A stretch of 5,043 nucleotides of DNA, taken from JANOXC01 sp031418215. GTDB taxonomy: Bacteria; Bacteroidota; Bacteroidia; AKYH767-A; OLB10. This document shows, piece by piece, positions 1-5,043 of the stretch; positions within the stretch are counted from its first letter, which is position 1, and each line of letters starts with the position of its first letter. The notes beneath the pieces are model-generated. The model did no database searches and was not told the DNA's origin. It worked only from the letters and a program-made list of their open reading frames with translations. A program made the translations under genes and the position numbers. The DNA lies in assembly GCA_031418215.1 (NCBI GenBank), contig JANOXC010000155.1:1-5043 (forward strand), in the 5' to 3' direction.

Positions 1-350
1 CATTATCGCAGCAGCAAATGGATATGATTGCATTATGGATCAATCAAGGTGCCCAGGATTTAACCTGTGTAAACTCAGGCTGTGATTCAGTAAGTGTTTC
101 ATTTACAGGAAAAATTTGGCCCGTCATGCTTAACAAATGCAGAGGTTGTCATAGCGGAAGTAGTCCGGGGGGGAATATCCTGTTAACTGATTACAATACT
201 GTTGCTGCAGCTGCTGCCAGCGGAAAACTAATGGGAAGCATCACACATGCTACAGGCTATTCAGCAATGCCGAAAAATGCAGCCATGCTGTCTTCCTGCG
301 AAATAGGAGGCTTGCGTAACTGGATCGGTGAAGGGATGTTAAATAATTAA
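1..350 (+). CDS. c-type cytochrome-domain protein, 5'-truncated by window edge
   Basis: The reading frame is open to the left edge (first full codon at 3), and the residues before the ATG at 18 read LSQQQ, so this is the C-terminal part of a longer protein rather than a 110-residue gene. Residues are numbered from the Met at 18. Residues 1-17 (ALWINQGAQDLTC) resemble the end of a preceding cytochrome domain of the kind seen in Bacteroidota and Planctomycetes multidomain cytochromes. A second complete domain follows: CRGCH at 41-45 is a canonical CxxCH haem c attachment site, and Met84 in SAMPKN is the likely distal ligand. The domain closes with a SCEIGGLRNWI helix. Cys22 and Cys94 bracket the domain and may form a disulfide. 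It probably acts in the periplasm or on the cell surface in electron transfer; the partner is unknown. The next gene starts 5 bp downstream and encodes a homologous domain, so the two are probably co-transcribed. Identity as a haem protein is well supported; the physiological role is not. Confidence -1.
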   Translation, partial: LSQQQMDMIALWINQGAQDLTCVNSGCDSVSVSFTGKIWPVMLNKCRGCHSGSSPGGNILLTDYNTVAAAAASGKLMGSITHATGYSAMPKNAAMLSSCEIGGLRNWIGEGMLNN

Positions 351-355
351 CATTA

Positions 356-700
356 ATGAAAAAGGGACTATTATATATATCCATTTTGTTTGCCTCCGGC
401 TGCTATTATGATGTGGCAGAAAATCTTTACCCAAATAGCGGCAACAATAATTGTGATACAAGCCCTGATGTTTACAATCCTAAAATCGCCGGCATCATGG
501 CTACGAGTTGTGCTATTCCGGGATGTCATGTGACTGTTGATGGAGTAACTCCAGACCTTTCGGATTCGGCAACTGTGTTTGACAAAGTTGACAGGATACA
601 AATAAGGGCTATTAATGAAAAAACAATGCCGCCAAGCGCCCCATTATCCAAATGCGATATAAATTCATTACAGCGCTGGATTGACGGTGGAACAAAGTAA
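356..700 (+). CDS. small lipoprotein-like monohaem cytochrome with C-x4-CH motif
   Basis: This is a complete 114-residue protein. A short basic and hydrophobic N-terminus leads to FASGC, with Cys16 a plausible lipidation site, though the lipobox is atypical because Ala rather than Leu is at -3. The rest is one domain homologous to the last domain of the preceding gene: it opens at CDTSP (Cys33), has CAIPGCH at 52-58, TMPPS with Met91 as the likely axial ligand, and closes with KCDINSLQRWIDGG (Cys100). The haem motif has four residues between the cysteines instead of two. C-x4-CH haem sites are known from tetrahaem cytochrome c3, so haem binding is plausible but not certain. Cys33 and Cys100 match the bracketing cysteines of the upstream domain. 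The likely location is a membrane face, anchored by lipid. The start at 356 is 5 bp after the upstream stop and gives a proper signal sequence. Translational coupling is plausible. Confidence -1.
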   Translation: MKKGLLYISILFASGCYYDVAENLYPNSGNNNCDTSPDVYNPKIAGIMATSCAIPGCHVTVDGVTPDLSDSATVFDKVDRIQIRAINEKTMPPSAPLSKCDINSLQRWIDGGTK

Positions 701-740
701 AAAATAAATATTAATTGAACAGAACTAAAAATTAAATGTC

Positions 741-1142
741 ATGAGATACTTAAAATATATATTTCTGATTGCAGCCATAGGTGCAGTAACAGGATTTTAC
801 ATGTACAATGAACCGGTAAAAAGCACCTCATCAAAAAATGCTGATCTCATTATTCAGTCGCAAGACTTGTTTTCAGCATATGAGAAAAATGAAATAGATG
901 CAAACCGTAAATACCTGAATAAGGTTGTTTCTGTGGTAGGGGCTGTAAGTTCTGTATCCAGGGAAGACAATACTGATGTTGTTACACTAAAAACGGATGA
1001 TGGAATGTTTGGTGTTGTATGTAAAATGGAGCAGGGTGAGGATTTGAAATCCAAAGTAAAACCGGGTGAACGTGTTAAGGTAAAGGGAATTTGTTCAGGT
1101 ATGTTAATGGATGTAGTGATGATGCGCTGCATTCTGGAATAG
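741..1142 (+). CDS. membrane-anchored OB-fold (tRNA_anti-like) protein
   Basis: This 133-residue protein has an uncleaved-looking hydrophobic N-terminus at about residues 5-22 (YIFLIAAIGAVTGFYMY), followed by a soluble domain. The domain pattern is SAYEKNEIDANRKYLNK, then VVSVVGAVSSVS, a central strand pair around GVVCKM, and a C-terminal KVKPGERVKVKGICSG with MRCILE at the end. This matches the tRNA_anti-like OB-fold family common in Bacteroidota, where the name reflects fold similarity and does not imply tRNA binding. Three cysteines lie in the second half (in VVCKM, KGICSG and MRCIL); a disulfide is possible in an exported domain. It probably faces the periplasm. Its function is unknown. 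It lies 40 bp after the cytochrome gene and 34 bp before the YceI gene, with no recognisable promoter or terminator in either spacer, so it probably belongs to the same operon. An ATG at 736 is out of frame and soon stopped, which supports the start at 741. Confidence -1.
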   Translation: MRYLKYIFLIAAIGAVTGFYMYNEPVKSTSSKNADLIIQSQDLFSAYEKNEIDANRKYLNKVVSVVGAVSSVSREDNTDVVTLKTDDGMFGVVCKMEQGEDLKSKVKPGERVKVKGICSGMLMDVVMMRCILE

Positions 1143-1176
1143 TCTTTTTTAAAAATAATCAGTAAAAACCAATATC

Positions 1177-1731
1177 ATGAAAAAAATATGTTTGATGTTA
1201 CTTATTGTTGCAACAGCAATAACAGTAAATGCACAAGATCGTTATTTCACACGCTCAGGAAAAATTCATTTCTTTTCCAAAACAGATATGGAAAATATTG
1301 AAGCGTTAAACACCAAAGGCACCAGTGTGATGGATATCAAAACAGGCCAGATTGAATTTGCGGCGTTAATGAAAGCATTCGAATTTGAGAAGGAGCTGAT
1401 GATGGAACATTTCAACGAAAATTATGTAGAGTCGGATAAATATCCTAAAACTACTTTTAAAGGCACCATTACAGATATAGCCGGTGTGAATTTTGGAAAA
1501 GATGGAATTTACCCTGTGAAAATAAAGGGCCAGATGACGCTGCATGGTGTTACAAAGGATTTGTCCAGCGACGGTACACTGGAAATAAAAGATGGAAAAA
1601 TATCTGGTAAGGCAGCGTTTGTAATTACCTTAGCTGACTTCAATATTGTTATTCCCAATGTGGTGAAGGAAAACATTTCAAAAACAATGAAGGTTGACGT
1701 AACAGCCGCTTACGAAAAAATGAACTCGTGA
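1177..1731 (+). CDS. YceI-family secreted lipocalin-fold protein
   Basis: This 184-residue protein has a clear signal peptide (MKK, a hydrophobic run, then VNA with cleavage before Gln20). The mature part shows the YceI family layout: an opening strand YFTRSGKIHFFSK (23-35), the region FEKELMMEHFNENYVESDKYPKTTFKGTI (70-98) that matches the family's HFxxxxYxxxxxYPxxTF signature, MTLHGVTKDLS (120-130), and a closing IPNVVKENISKTMKVDVTAAYE segment. YceI proteins form a lipocalin-like barrel, and some members bind isoprenoid or polyprenoid chains such as quinones in the periplasm. The ligand here cannot be read from the sequence. Its length is usual for the family. Its place between haem-protein genes and an outer-membrane barrel gene fits a periplasmic carrier or binding role in an envelope redox module, which is inference. 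The family assignment is confident. Confidence -1.
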   Translation: MKKICLMLLIVATAITVNAQDRYFTRSGKIHFFSKTDMENIEALNTKGTSVMDIKTGQIEFAALMKAFEFEKELMMEHFNENYVESDKYPKTTFKGTITDIAGVNFGKDGIYPVKIKGQMTLHGVTKDLSSDGTLEIKDGKISGKAAFVITLADFNIVIPNVVKENISKTMKVDVTAAYEKMNS

Positions 1732-1740
1732 TTTTCGTTT

Positions 1741-2640
1741 ATGAAAAAACACTATTTATACGTATTACTTTTTTGTTCAATTAGTTTTACAAATGTCAAG
1801 GCGCAGGATCTGTTATCAACTTTAGGTGATGATGCCCCTGCAAAGGAATATATAAAAAATGCTTTTAAGTCAACCCGGGTAATAGCGAGTCATTCATTGG
1901 AATTTTTAGGACCCGGTGTGCTGGACTTTCGGATTCTACATCGTTTTGGCCGTGTCAATGGTGGGACATATGAAGCATTTGGATTTGACCAGGCACGCAT
2001 TCGCCTTGGACTGGATTATGGCATTTCAAAACGCCTGATGGTGGGTATTGGCAGAAGCAGCTATAAGAAAGAATCAGATGCATTTGTGAAGTACAGGCTG
2101 CTCTGGCAATCAACCGGCCAGGGAGGAATTCCTTTATCAGTTGTTTTAACTAGTGGTATAACTAACATTGGTTTAAAGTGGGAGAATACTGATCAGAAAA
2201 ATTATTATTCTTCGCGGTTGGCGTATTATTTTCAGGCTATCATAGGCAGAAAATTTTCTGATGCAATTTCAGTACAGCTAATGCCTTCCATGATACACCG
2301 CAACCTGGTTGCGACGAATGAAGATAAAAATGATATCTATGCTGTTGGTGTTGGTGCAAGGATAAAATTATCCAAGCGAACGGCTTTCACGGTTGACTAT
2401 TATTACCAGTTCCCCAACCAGTTGCCTGATGATATTCAGATGCCACTATCGATTGGATTTGATATTGAAACGGGAGGCCACGTATTCCAATTACATTTTA
2501 CCAATGCATTAGGAATGAATGAAAGGGCCATTATCTGCGACACTGATGGACAATGGGGGAAAGGCGATATACATTTTGGATTTAATATATCACGGGTGTT
2601 TACCGTTGTAAAGCACAAGCCGGCTCCAAGCAACGGATAG
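1741..2640 (+). CDS. DUF5777-type outer-membrane beta-barrel protein
   Basis: This 299-residue protein has a signal peptide ending in VKA before Gln22. The body alternates polar and hydrophobic residues in short strands rich in aromatic and Gly residues, typical of an outer-membrane barrel. Recognisable family features are STRVIASHSLEFLGPGVLDF (44-63), LHRFGRVNGG (66-75), the DQARIRLGLDYGISKRLMVGIGRSSYKK stretch, and a conserved C-terminal part with TGGHVFQLHFTN (244-255) and WGKGDIHFGFNISRVF (272-287). These are characteristic of the DUF5777 family of Bacteroidota. No enzymatic motif is visible, and whether it forms a pore is unknown. It starts 9 bp after the yceI-like gene and is the last gene of the plus-strand set. 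The C-terminus PSNG is specific to this copy: the final 71 bp before it are duplicated downstream, where the tail instead reads EKI. The TAG stop at 2638 is followed in frame by GAA ATT TGA, which resembles that alternative tail. Confidence -1.
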   Translation: MKKHYLYVLLFCSISFTNVKAQDLLSTLGDDAPAKEYIKNAFKSTRVIASHSLEFLGPGVLDFRILHRFGRVNGGTYEAFGFDQARIRLGLDYGISKRLMVGIGRSSYKKESDAFVKYRLLWQSTGQGGIPLSVVLTSGITNIGLKWENTDQKNYYSSRLAYYFQAIIGRKFSDAISVQLMPSMIHRNLVATNEDKNDIYAVGVGARIKLSKRTAFTVDYYYQFPNQLPDDIQMPLSIGFDIETGGHVFQLHFTNALGMNERAIICDTDGQWGKGDIHFGFNISRVFTVVKHKPAPSNG

Positions 2641-2754
2641 GAAATTTGAGAAAATTAATGTAGTGATGAAAGAAGGTATTTAAGGGGGAAAGGCGATATA
2701 CATTTTGGATTTAATATATCACGGGTGTTTACCGTTGTAAAACACAAGCCGGCT
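2555..2754 (+). repeat. 71-bp direct repeat pair at the 3' end of the DUF5777 gene
   Basis: Copy 1 is 2555-2625 inside the DUF5777 gene and copy 2 is 2684-2754 downstream of its stop. Both begin GGGGGAAAGGCG and end CACAAGCCGGCT. They differ at one base (G at 2613, A at 2742), a synonymous Lys codon change. The offset is 129 bp, a multiple of three, so both copies are in the same frame. The left boundary is sharp. On the right, weaker similarity continues after a 12-bp difference: 2642-2654 and 2759-2771 share 12 of 13 bases. Confidence -1.
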
Positions 2755-2766
2755 GAAAAAATTTAA
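2684..2766 (+). pseudogene. remnant of a second DUF5777 gene 3' end
   Basis: This stretch would encode GKGDIHFGFNISRVFTVV and then KHKPAEKI before a TAA stop at 2764-2766. It has no start codon of its own in frame, and it is cut off from the intact gene by stops at 2638, 2647 and 2656. It reproduces residues 273-295 of the DUF5777 protein, then ends with a different tail. It could be what remains of a tandem paralogue after deletion, or a local segmental duplication of the gene end. With only one mismatch, the event or a gene-conversion event must be recent. It is probably not translated. Confidence -1.
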
Positions 2767-2770
2767 GAAA

Positions 2771-2807
2771 AGCAGCAGTAGGCAGTAAAAAAGTTGGCAG
2801 GAAGCAG
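2771..2807. repeat. degenerate GCAG-rich repeat patch
   Basis: The motif GCAG recurs five times in 37 bases (starting at 2772, 2775, 2782, 2797 and 2804), twice as GGCAG. This resembles decayed intergenic GGCAGT-type repeats seen in some Bacteroidota genomes, but the patch is short and irregular, so the call is weak. Confidence -1.
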
Positions 2808-2823
2808 TTTTTGCAAAAAAATA

Positions 2824-2861
2824 GTTTTACATTTTACATTTAGTGTTTTACATTTTACATT
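2824..2861. repeat. two-copy 21-bp TTTTACATT tandem repeat
   Basis: The 17-base unit GTTTTACATTTTACATT occurs at 2824-2840 and again at 2845-2861, a period of 21 bp. Each unit itself contains TTTTACATT in a nested arrangement. It is non-coding and lies between convergent operons. It could be a simple-sequence expansion or one member of a dispersed intergenic repeat family; this cannot be decided from one window. Confidence -1.
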
Positions 2862-2924
2862 CTTTTAACATGATGAGAATGAAATTTATAATGTATATAT
2901 TAATTTTCAAAGGTTATCGCGTAT

Positions 2925-3500
2925 TTATTTGCCGCGTTTGGTAATGATCCTGTCTTTTTTATAAACTGCAGGCACACCCATATATATTTTATAAGGCTCC
3001 AGATTAGCCGTTGCAACAGAACCAACGGCAAGCACACTGTGTGATTTACAAGTTACATTCGGACAAACAACAGCTTTGGCGCCAATAAAAACACCGTCTT
3101 CCAAAATTATCGGACCATTCATTAGTTCAAATTCATCACTCTTATAATTGTGATTGCCGGTTAACAGCATTGCGCCTTGTGCAATATTTACATGATTGCC
3201 AATTGTTACATGATCTAAATTATAGATCCACGTTCCTTCCCCTACCCAAACATGATCTCCTATGGAAAGTCTCCAGGGGTATTTAATATTTACATTTGGT
3301 TTACTCATCACCAATCCTTTCCCGACAGTGGCTCCGAACATTCGTAACAAGGCAGCTCTAAGTTTACTGGATGGGTTAAAAGGGCTCATAAAAAAAACTA
3401 TATTGAAAAATTGCCATACGGCATACTTAAACCAGCTTGCACCAAGATCAAATTCTTTAGGATTAAACTTGGTTAGATCAACCTTTACTTTATCCTCCAT
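2925..3500 (-). CDS. wcaF: WcaF-like O-acetyltransferase (left-handed beta-helix)
   Basis: This 191-residue protein matches the WcaF branch of the hexapeptide-repeat acyltransferases along its whole length. The N-terminal DLTKFNPKEFDLGASWFKYAVWQFFNIVFF and NPSSKLRAALLRMFGATVGKG are typical of that branch. The beta-helix coils follow: VNIKYPWRLSIGDHVWVGEGTWIYNLDHVTIGNHVNIAQGAMLLTGNHNY (70-119), then IILEDGVFIGAKAVVCPNVTCKSHSVLAVGSVAT (131-164), ending YMGVPAV. His117 in TGNHNY is the expected catalytic base. It would transfer acetyl from acetyl-CoA to a sugar hydroxyl on a polysaccharide precursor in the cytoplasm. WcaF is named from E. coli colanic acid synthesis; the polymer here is probably different. 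The gene begins 6 bp after the upstream glycosyltransferase stop, so the two are almost certainly co-transcribed. Confidence -1.
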   Translation of the reverse strand: MEDKVKVDLTKFNPKEFDLGASWFKYAVWQFFNIVFFMSPFNPSSKLRAALLRMFGATVGKGLVMSKPNVNIKYPWRLSIGDHVWVGEGTWIYNLDHVTIGNHVNIAQGAMLLTGNHNYKSDEFELMNGPIILEDGVFIGAKAVVCPNVTCKSHSVLAVGSVATANLEPYKIYMGVPAVYKKDRIITKRGK

Positions 3501-3506
3501 TAATAA

Positions 3507-4280
3507 TTATATAAAAAGTGTGGCGTAAGCACGTTTAAAATATTGTTTAATTTTTTTTAATGGTTTTAAAAGTGTTGTTGCAAAAGCCGGCTTCATACCA
3601 TTGAGCTTCCATGCTAACTTATCTTCGAGATTTGCTTTCAGCTTCACAAAGATGCTCACATTACTAATACCACCCATTCTCATTTTAACAATTGTTTCCT
3701 TTAGGTAAGCAATTTTTATTTCATGCTTATGAATGAAACGAAGCATCAATTCATAGTCGGCCGATAGTTTTAAATTGGTGTTAAACCCACCGAATTTTTC
3801 ATAAACTTCCTTGCGTACAAAAAAGGTAGGGTGTGGAGGCATCCAACCTTTTAAAAATGATCCTGGAGTATATTCACCTGATTTCCATACACGCATTGGC
3901 TTATTAATATCCTTGCGGTTCACAAAAACCAAATCTGCATAAACACCTTCCAGTGTCGGGTCCTCGTTGAACTTCTTCATCACATTGCTAATGACCATTG
4001 CATTAGCGTAAAGGTCATCGCTGTGCAACATGCCAATTACATCACCTGTTGCATGTGCAATGCCTTTGTTAAGTGCATCATAAAGCCCTTTATCTTTTTC
4101 CGAAACAATTTTAGAGATCTTATCGCTGTATTTGTTTACAATCTCCAATGTTTTGTCCTTGGAACGCCCATCAATAATAAGGTATTCGATTTCAGGATAA
4201 TCCTGCATCACCACCGTTTTAATGGTTTCCTCAACTGTTTGAGCACTGTTGTAAGTAATTGTTATAATTGAGACTTTCAT
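3507..4280 (-). CDS. GT2-family glycosyltransferase
   Basis: This 257-residue protein is a GT-A fold family 2 glycosyltransferase. The visible motifs are, in order, the N-terminal nucleotide-binding strand VSIITITYNS (3-12), IIDGRSKDKT (35-44), EKDKGLYDALNKGI (61-74), the metal-binding HSDD (86-89), PPHPTFFVRKEVYEKFGGF (148-166) and the acceptor/catalytic region SADYELMLRF (173-182). This arrangement is typical of Bacteroidota transferases in exopolysaccharide and O-antigen loci. The donor and acceptor sugars cannot be read from the sequence. A basic C-terminal tail (LKPLKKIKQYFKR) may aid membrane association. The enzyme would add a sugar to a lipid-linked precursor at the cytoplasmic face. 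It is followed after 6 bp by the acetyltransferase gene and is preceded by a 201-bp gap, so it may head its own transcript. The DGRSKDKT loop is slightly unlike the common DGxSxDGT but keeps the key Asp37. Confidence -1.
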   Translation of the reverse strand: MKVSIITITYNSAQTVEETIKTVVMQDYPEIEYLIIDGRSKDKTLEIVNKYSDKISKIVSEKDKGLYDALNKGIAHATGDVIGMLHSDDLYANAMVISNVMKKFNEDPTLEGVYADLVFVNRKDINKPMRVWKSGEYTPGSFLKGWMPPHPTFFVRKEVYEKFGGFNTNLKLSADYELMLRFIHKHEIKIAYLKETIVKMRMGGISNVSIFVKLKANLEDKLAWKLNGMKPAFATTLLKPLKKIKQYFKRAYATLFI

Positions 4281-4481
4281 GATTATTCTGTTCAGTTAAT
4301 ATTGGAGATAAGCAAGTGCATCATCCTATGACTTGTCTGATGTAATGATTTTAACAATATTTCTACGTTCAAAGCCATTCAGAGGTTGCGGCAGGAGGTA
4401 AAGATACGCAGACTGACGGCTAATTTTATGATGGAAAACGGGAACTTTTCTACAGGCTTTATTTAATAGTTAGTCAGTAGA
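4281..4481. other. 201-bp intergenic leader upstream of the GT2 gene
   Basis: This gap lies between the stop of the GT4 gene and the start of the GT2 gene, both on the minus strand. It contains a possible -7 promoter element (4399-4406). The only small minus-strand reading frame is at 4378-4292 (28 codons), with no supporting evidence. No strong terminator hairpin is seen after the GT4 gene; a 5-bp AT-rich stem (GAAAA/TTTTC, near 4435-4451) is too weak. Confidence -1.
4399..4406 (-). promoter_or_regulatory. possible Bacteroidota -7 promoter element
   Basis: Read on the minus strand this is TATCTTTA, seven of eight positions of the Bacteroidota -7 consensus TAnnTTTG with any base allowed at the n positions. 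It would start a transcript about 110 nt before the GT2 start codon. A good -33 TTG element at the usual spacing is not visible (the nearest is TTAG, too close), so the call is tentative. Confidence -1.
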
Positions 4482-5043
4482 TCATGCAAATACCAGCCTG
4501 TTATCCGCTATCAGCGCGGGATTGTTGAAGATGGCAGTAGCGTAATCATAAGCAGACCGGCTCCATTCATTAAAAGTTTGTTGATCCATTTTGCAACATT
4601 GCGTCAAGGCATTTATCAAGGCGGTTTCATTTGCCAATGGAATATCCCATCCTGCTTTAATTATCTCCAGGTTTCGCCAGGGTGTTTGATCGCTGATAAT
4701 AACAGGGCAGCCTGCAGCCATGCTTTCAACAATAGAATGCCCAAAATTTTCATGTTGCGTTTGCAAGAGGCTGAAATGATACGATGACATCATTGTCTCT
4801 GCTTCTTTGTTTGCAATAGCACCTTTATAGTTTATTGAAAGATGAGCAGGAAGTTGTGGCATTGTTTCCTTGCATTGTTCCCAATAAGCTGCATCATCTA
4901 TAGGTCCGTAAATGTCAAGTGTTGCATGCAGACCAACAGGGATTTTAGAAAAAGCACTGATAGTGGCAAGCAGGTTTTTTTTAGAAGATATTCTTGACAG
5001 AAAGAAGAAGCGTGCTGAACCAATTTCCTTCGCTCTGTTAAAA
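4482..5043 (-). CDS. GT4-family (group 1) glycosyltransferase, N-terminus outside window
   Basis: The frame is open from the right edge to the TGA at 4482-4484, giving 186 visible residues. They form the C-terminal nucleotide-sugar-binding half of a GT-B fold, family 4 glycosyltransferase. The Met at 4862 is internal: the 60 residues before it carry clear family motifs. Numbering from the first full codon, FLSRISSKKN (14-23) contains the phosphate-contacting Arg17 and Lys21/22. Next come LDIYGPIDDAAYWEQC (42-57), INYKGAI (70-76) and the E-x7-E motif ENFGHSIVE (Glu98 and Glu106), then AAGCPVIISDQTPWRNLE and AGWDIPL. The sugar donor cannot be assigned. It probably acts in the cytoplasm on a lipid-linked glycan. 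It shares strand with the GT2 and acetyltransferase genes and belongs to the same polysaccharide locus, though a 201-bp gap separates them. About half of the protein is probably missing from the window. Confidence -1.
   Translation of the reverse strand, partial: FNRAKEIGSARFFFLSRISSKKNLLATISAFSKIPVGLHATLDIYGPIDDAAYWEQCKETMPQLPAHLSINYKGAIANKEAETMMSSYHFSLLQTQHENFGHSIVESMAAGCPVIISDQTPWRNLEIIKAGWDIPLANETALINALTQCCKMDQQTFNEWSRSAYDYATAIFNNPALIADNRLVFA

Larger units (their letters stand above)
2641..2924. other. convergent intergenic region between two gene sets
   Basis: These 284 bp separate the ends of the plus-strand cytochrome/DUF5777 set and the minus-strand polysaccharide set. They hold the DUF5777 gene-end remnant (2684-2766), a GGCAG/AGCAG-rich patch (2771-2807) and a TTTTACATT repeat (2824-2861). 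The rest is AT-rich. No convincing GC-rich hairpin followed by a T-run is visible on either strand; the perfect palindromes seen (AGCCGGCT, TTTTTGCAAAAA) have no loop. Confidence -1.

Noticed and set aside
854..1132. Minus-strand reading frame of 92 codons opposite the OB-fold gene
   Set aside because: It lies wholly within a recognised gene on the other strand, has no family features, and is one of several such shadows (also at 371-601 and 2436-2633 on the minus strand, and 3262-3528, 4023-4271 and 4578-4787 on the plus strand).
2808..2819. TTTTTGCAAAAA as a terminator
   Set aside because: It is a perfect palindrome without a loop and without a GC-rich stem, so it would not form a normal intrinsic terminator.
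2555..2861. CRISPR array or insertion-sequence ends
   Set aside because: The repeats are two-copy direct repeats without regular spacers; there is no transposase gene, and no terminal inverted repeats or target-site duplications are visible.
2870..2944. 24-codon plus-strand frame starting ATGATG in the convergent region
   Set aside because: AT-rich, overlaps the 3' end of the acetyltransferase gene, and shows no protein-like features.
4292..4378. 28-codon minus-strand small gene in the GT2 leader
   Set aside because: No ribosome binding site, no recognisable motif and a length expected by chance; mentioned only as a conjecture with the leader.
4482..4862. A 126-residue complete gene starting at the Met at 4862
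   Set aside because: The frame continues to the window edge, and the upstream codons encode typical GT4 motifs (FLSRISSKKN, LDIYGP), so the Met is internal.

Overview
The window looks like chromosome of a Bacteroidota bacterium, probably of the Chitinophagaceae or a related lineage. This is inferred from the protein families (DUF5777 beta-barrel, tRNA_anti-like OB-fold protein, YceI, WcaF-type acetyltransferase), from AT-rich spacers without strong Shine-Dalgarno sequences, and from a TATCTTTA-type -7 element. No species can be named from the sequence alone.

Positions 1-2640 hold a tightly packed plus-strand gene set that starts outside the window. In order it encodes the C-terminal part of a c-type cytochrome-domain protein (one complete CxxCH haem site plus the tail of a preceding domain), a small lipoprotein-like cytochrome with a wider C-x4-CH haem motif, a membrane-anchored OB-fold (tRNA_anti-like) protein, a secreted YceI-family lipocalin-fold protein, and a DUF5777 outer-membrane-type beta-barrel. 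Spacers are 5, 40, 34 and 9 bp, so one operon is likely. All five products appear to be exported or envelope-anchored, and two carry haem motifs. This suggests an envelope redox or lipid/quinone-related module whose exact job is unknown.

Positions 2641-2924 form a 284-bp convergent intergenic region. It contains a 71-bp, one-mismatch duplicate of the 3' end of the DUF5777 gene, offset by exactly 129 bp (43 codons). It also contains short repeats, including a two-copy 21-bp TTTTACATT-type repeat.

Positions 2925-5043 hold a minus-strand surface-polysaccharide gene set. In transcription order it has a GT4-family glycosyltransferase (N-terminus outside the window), a 201-bp gap with a possible promoter, a GT2-family glycosyltransferase, and 6 bp further on a WcaF-like left-handed beta-helix O-acetyltransferase. 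These would transfer sugars and an acetyl group during exopolysaccharide or capsule repeat-unit assembly.

Most of the window is ordinary for this phylum. The points worth a second look are the paired haem modules with different haem-motif spacing, the uncharacterised cytochrome/OB-fold/YceI/DUF5777 gene set, and the duplicated DUF5777 gene end.
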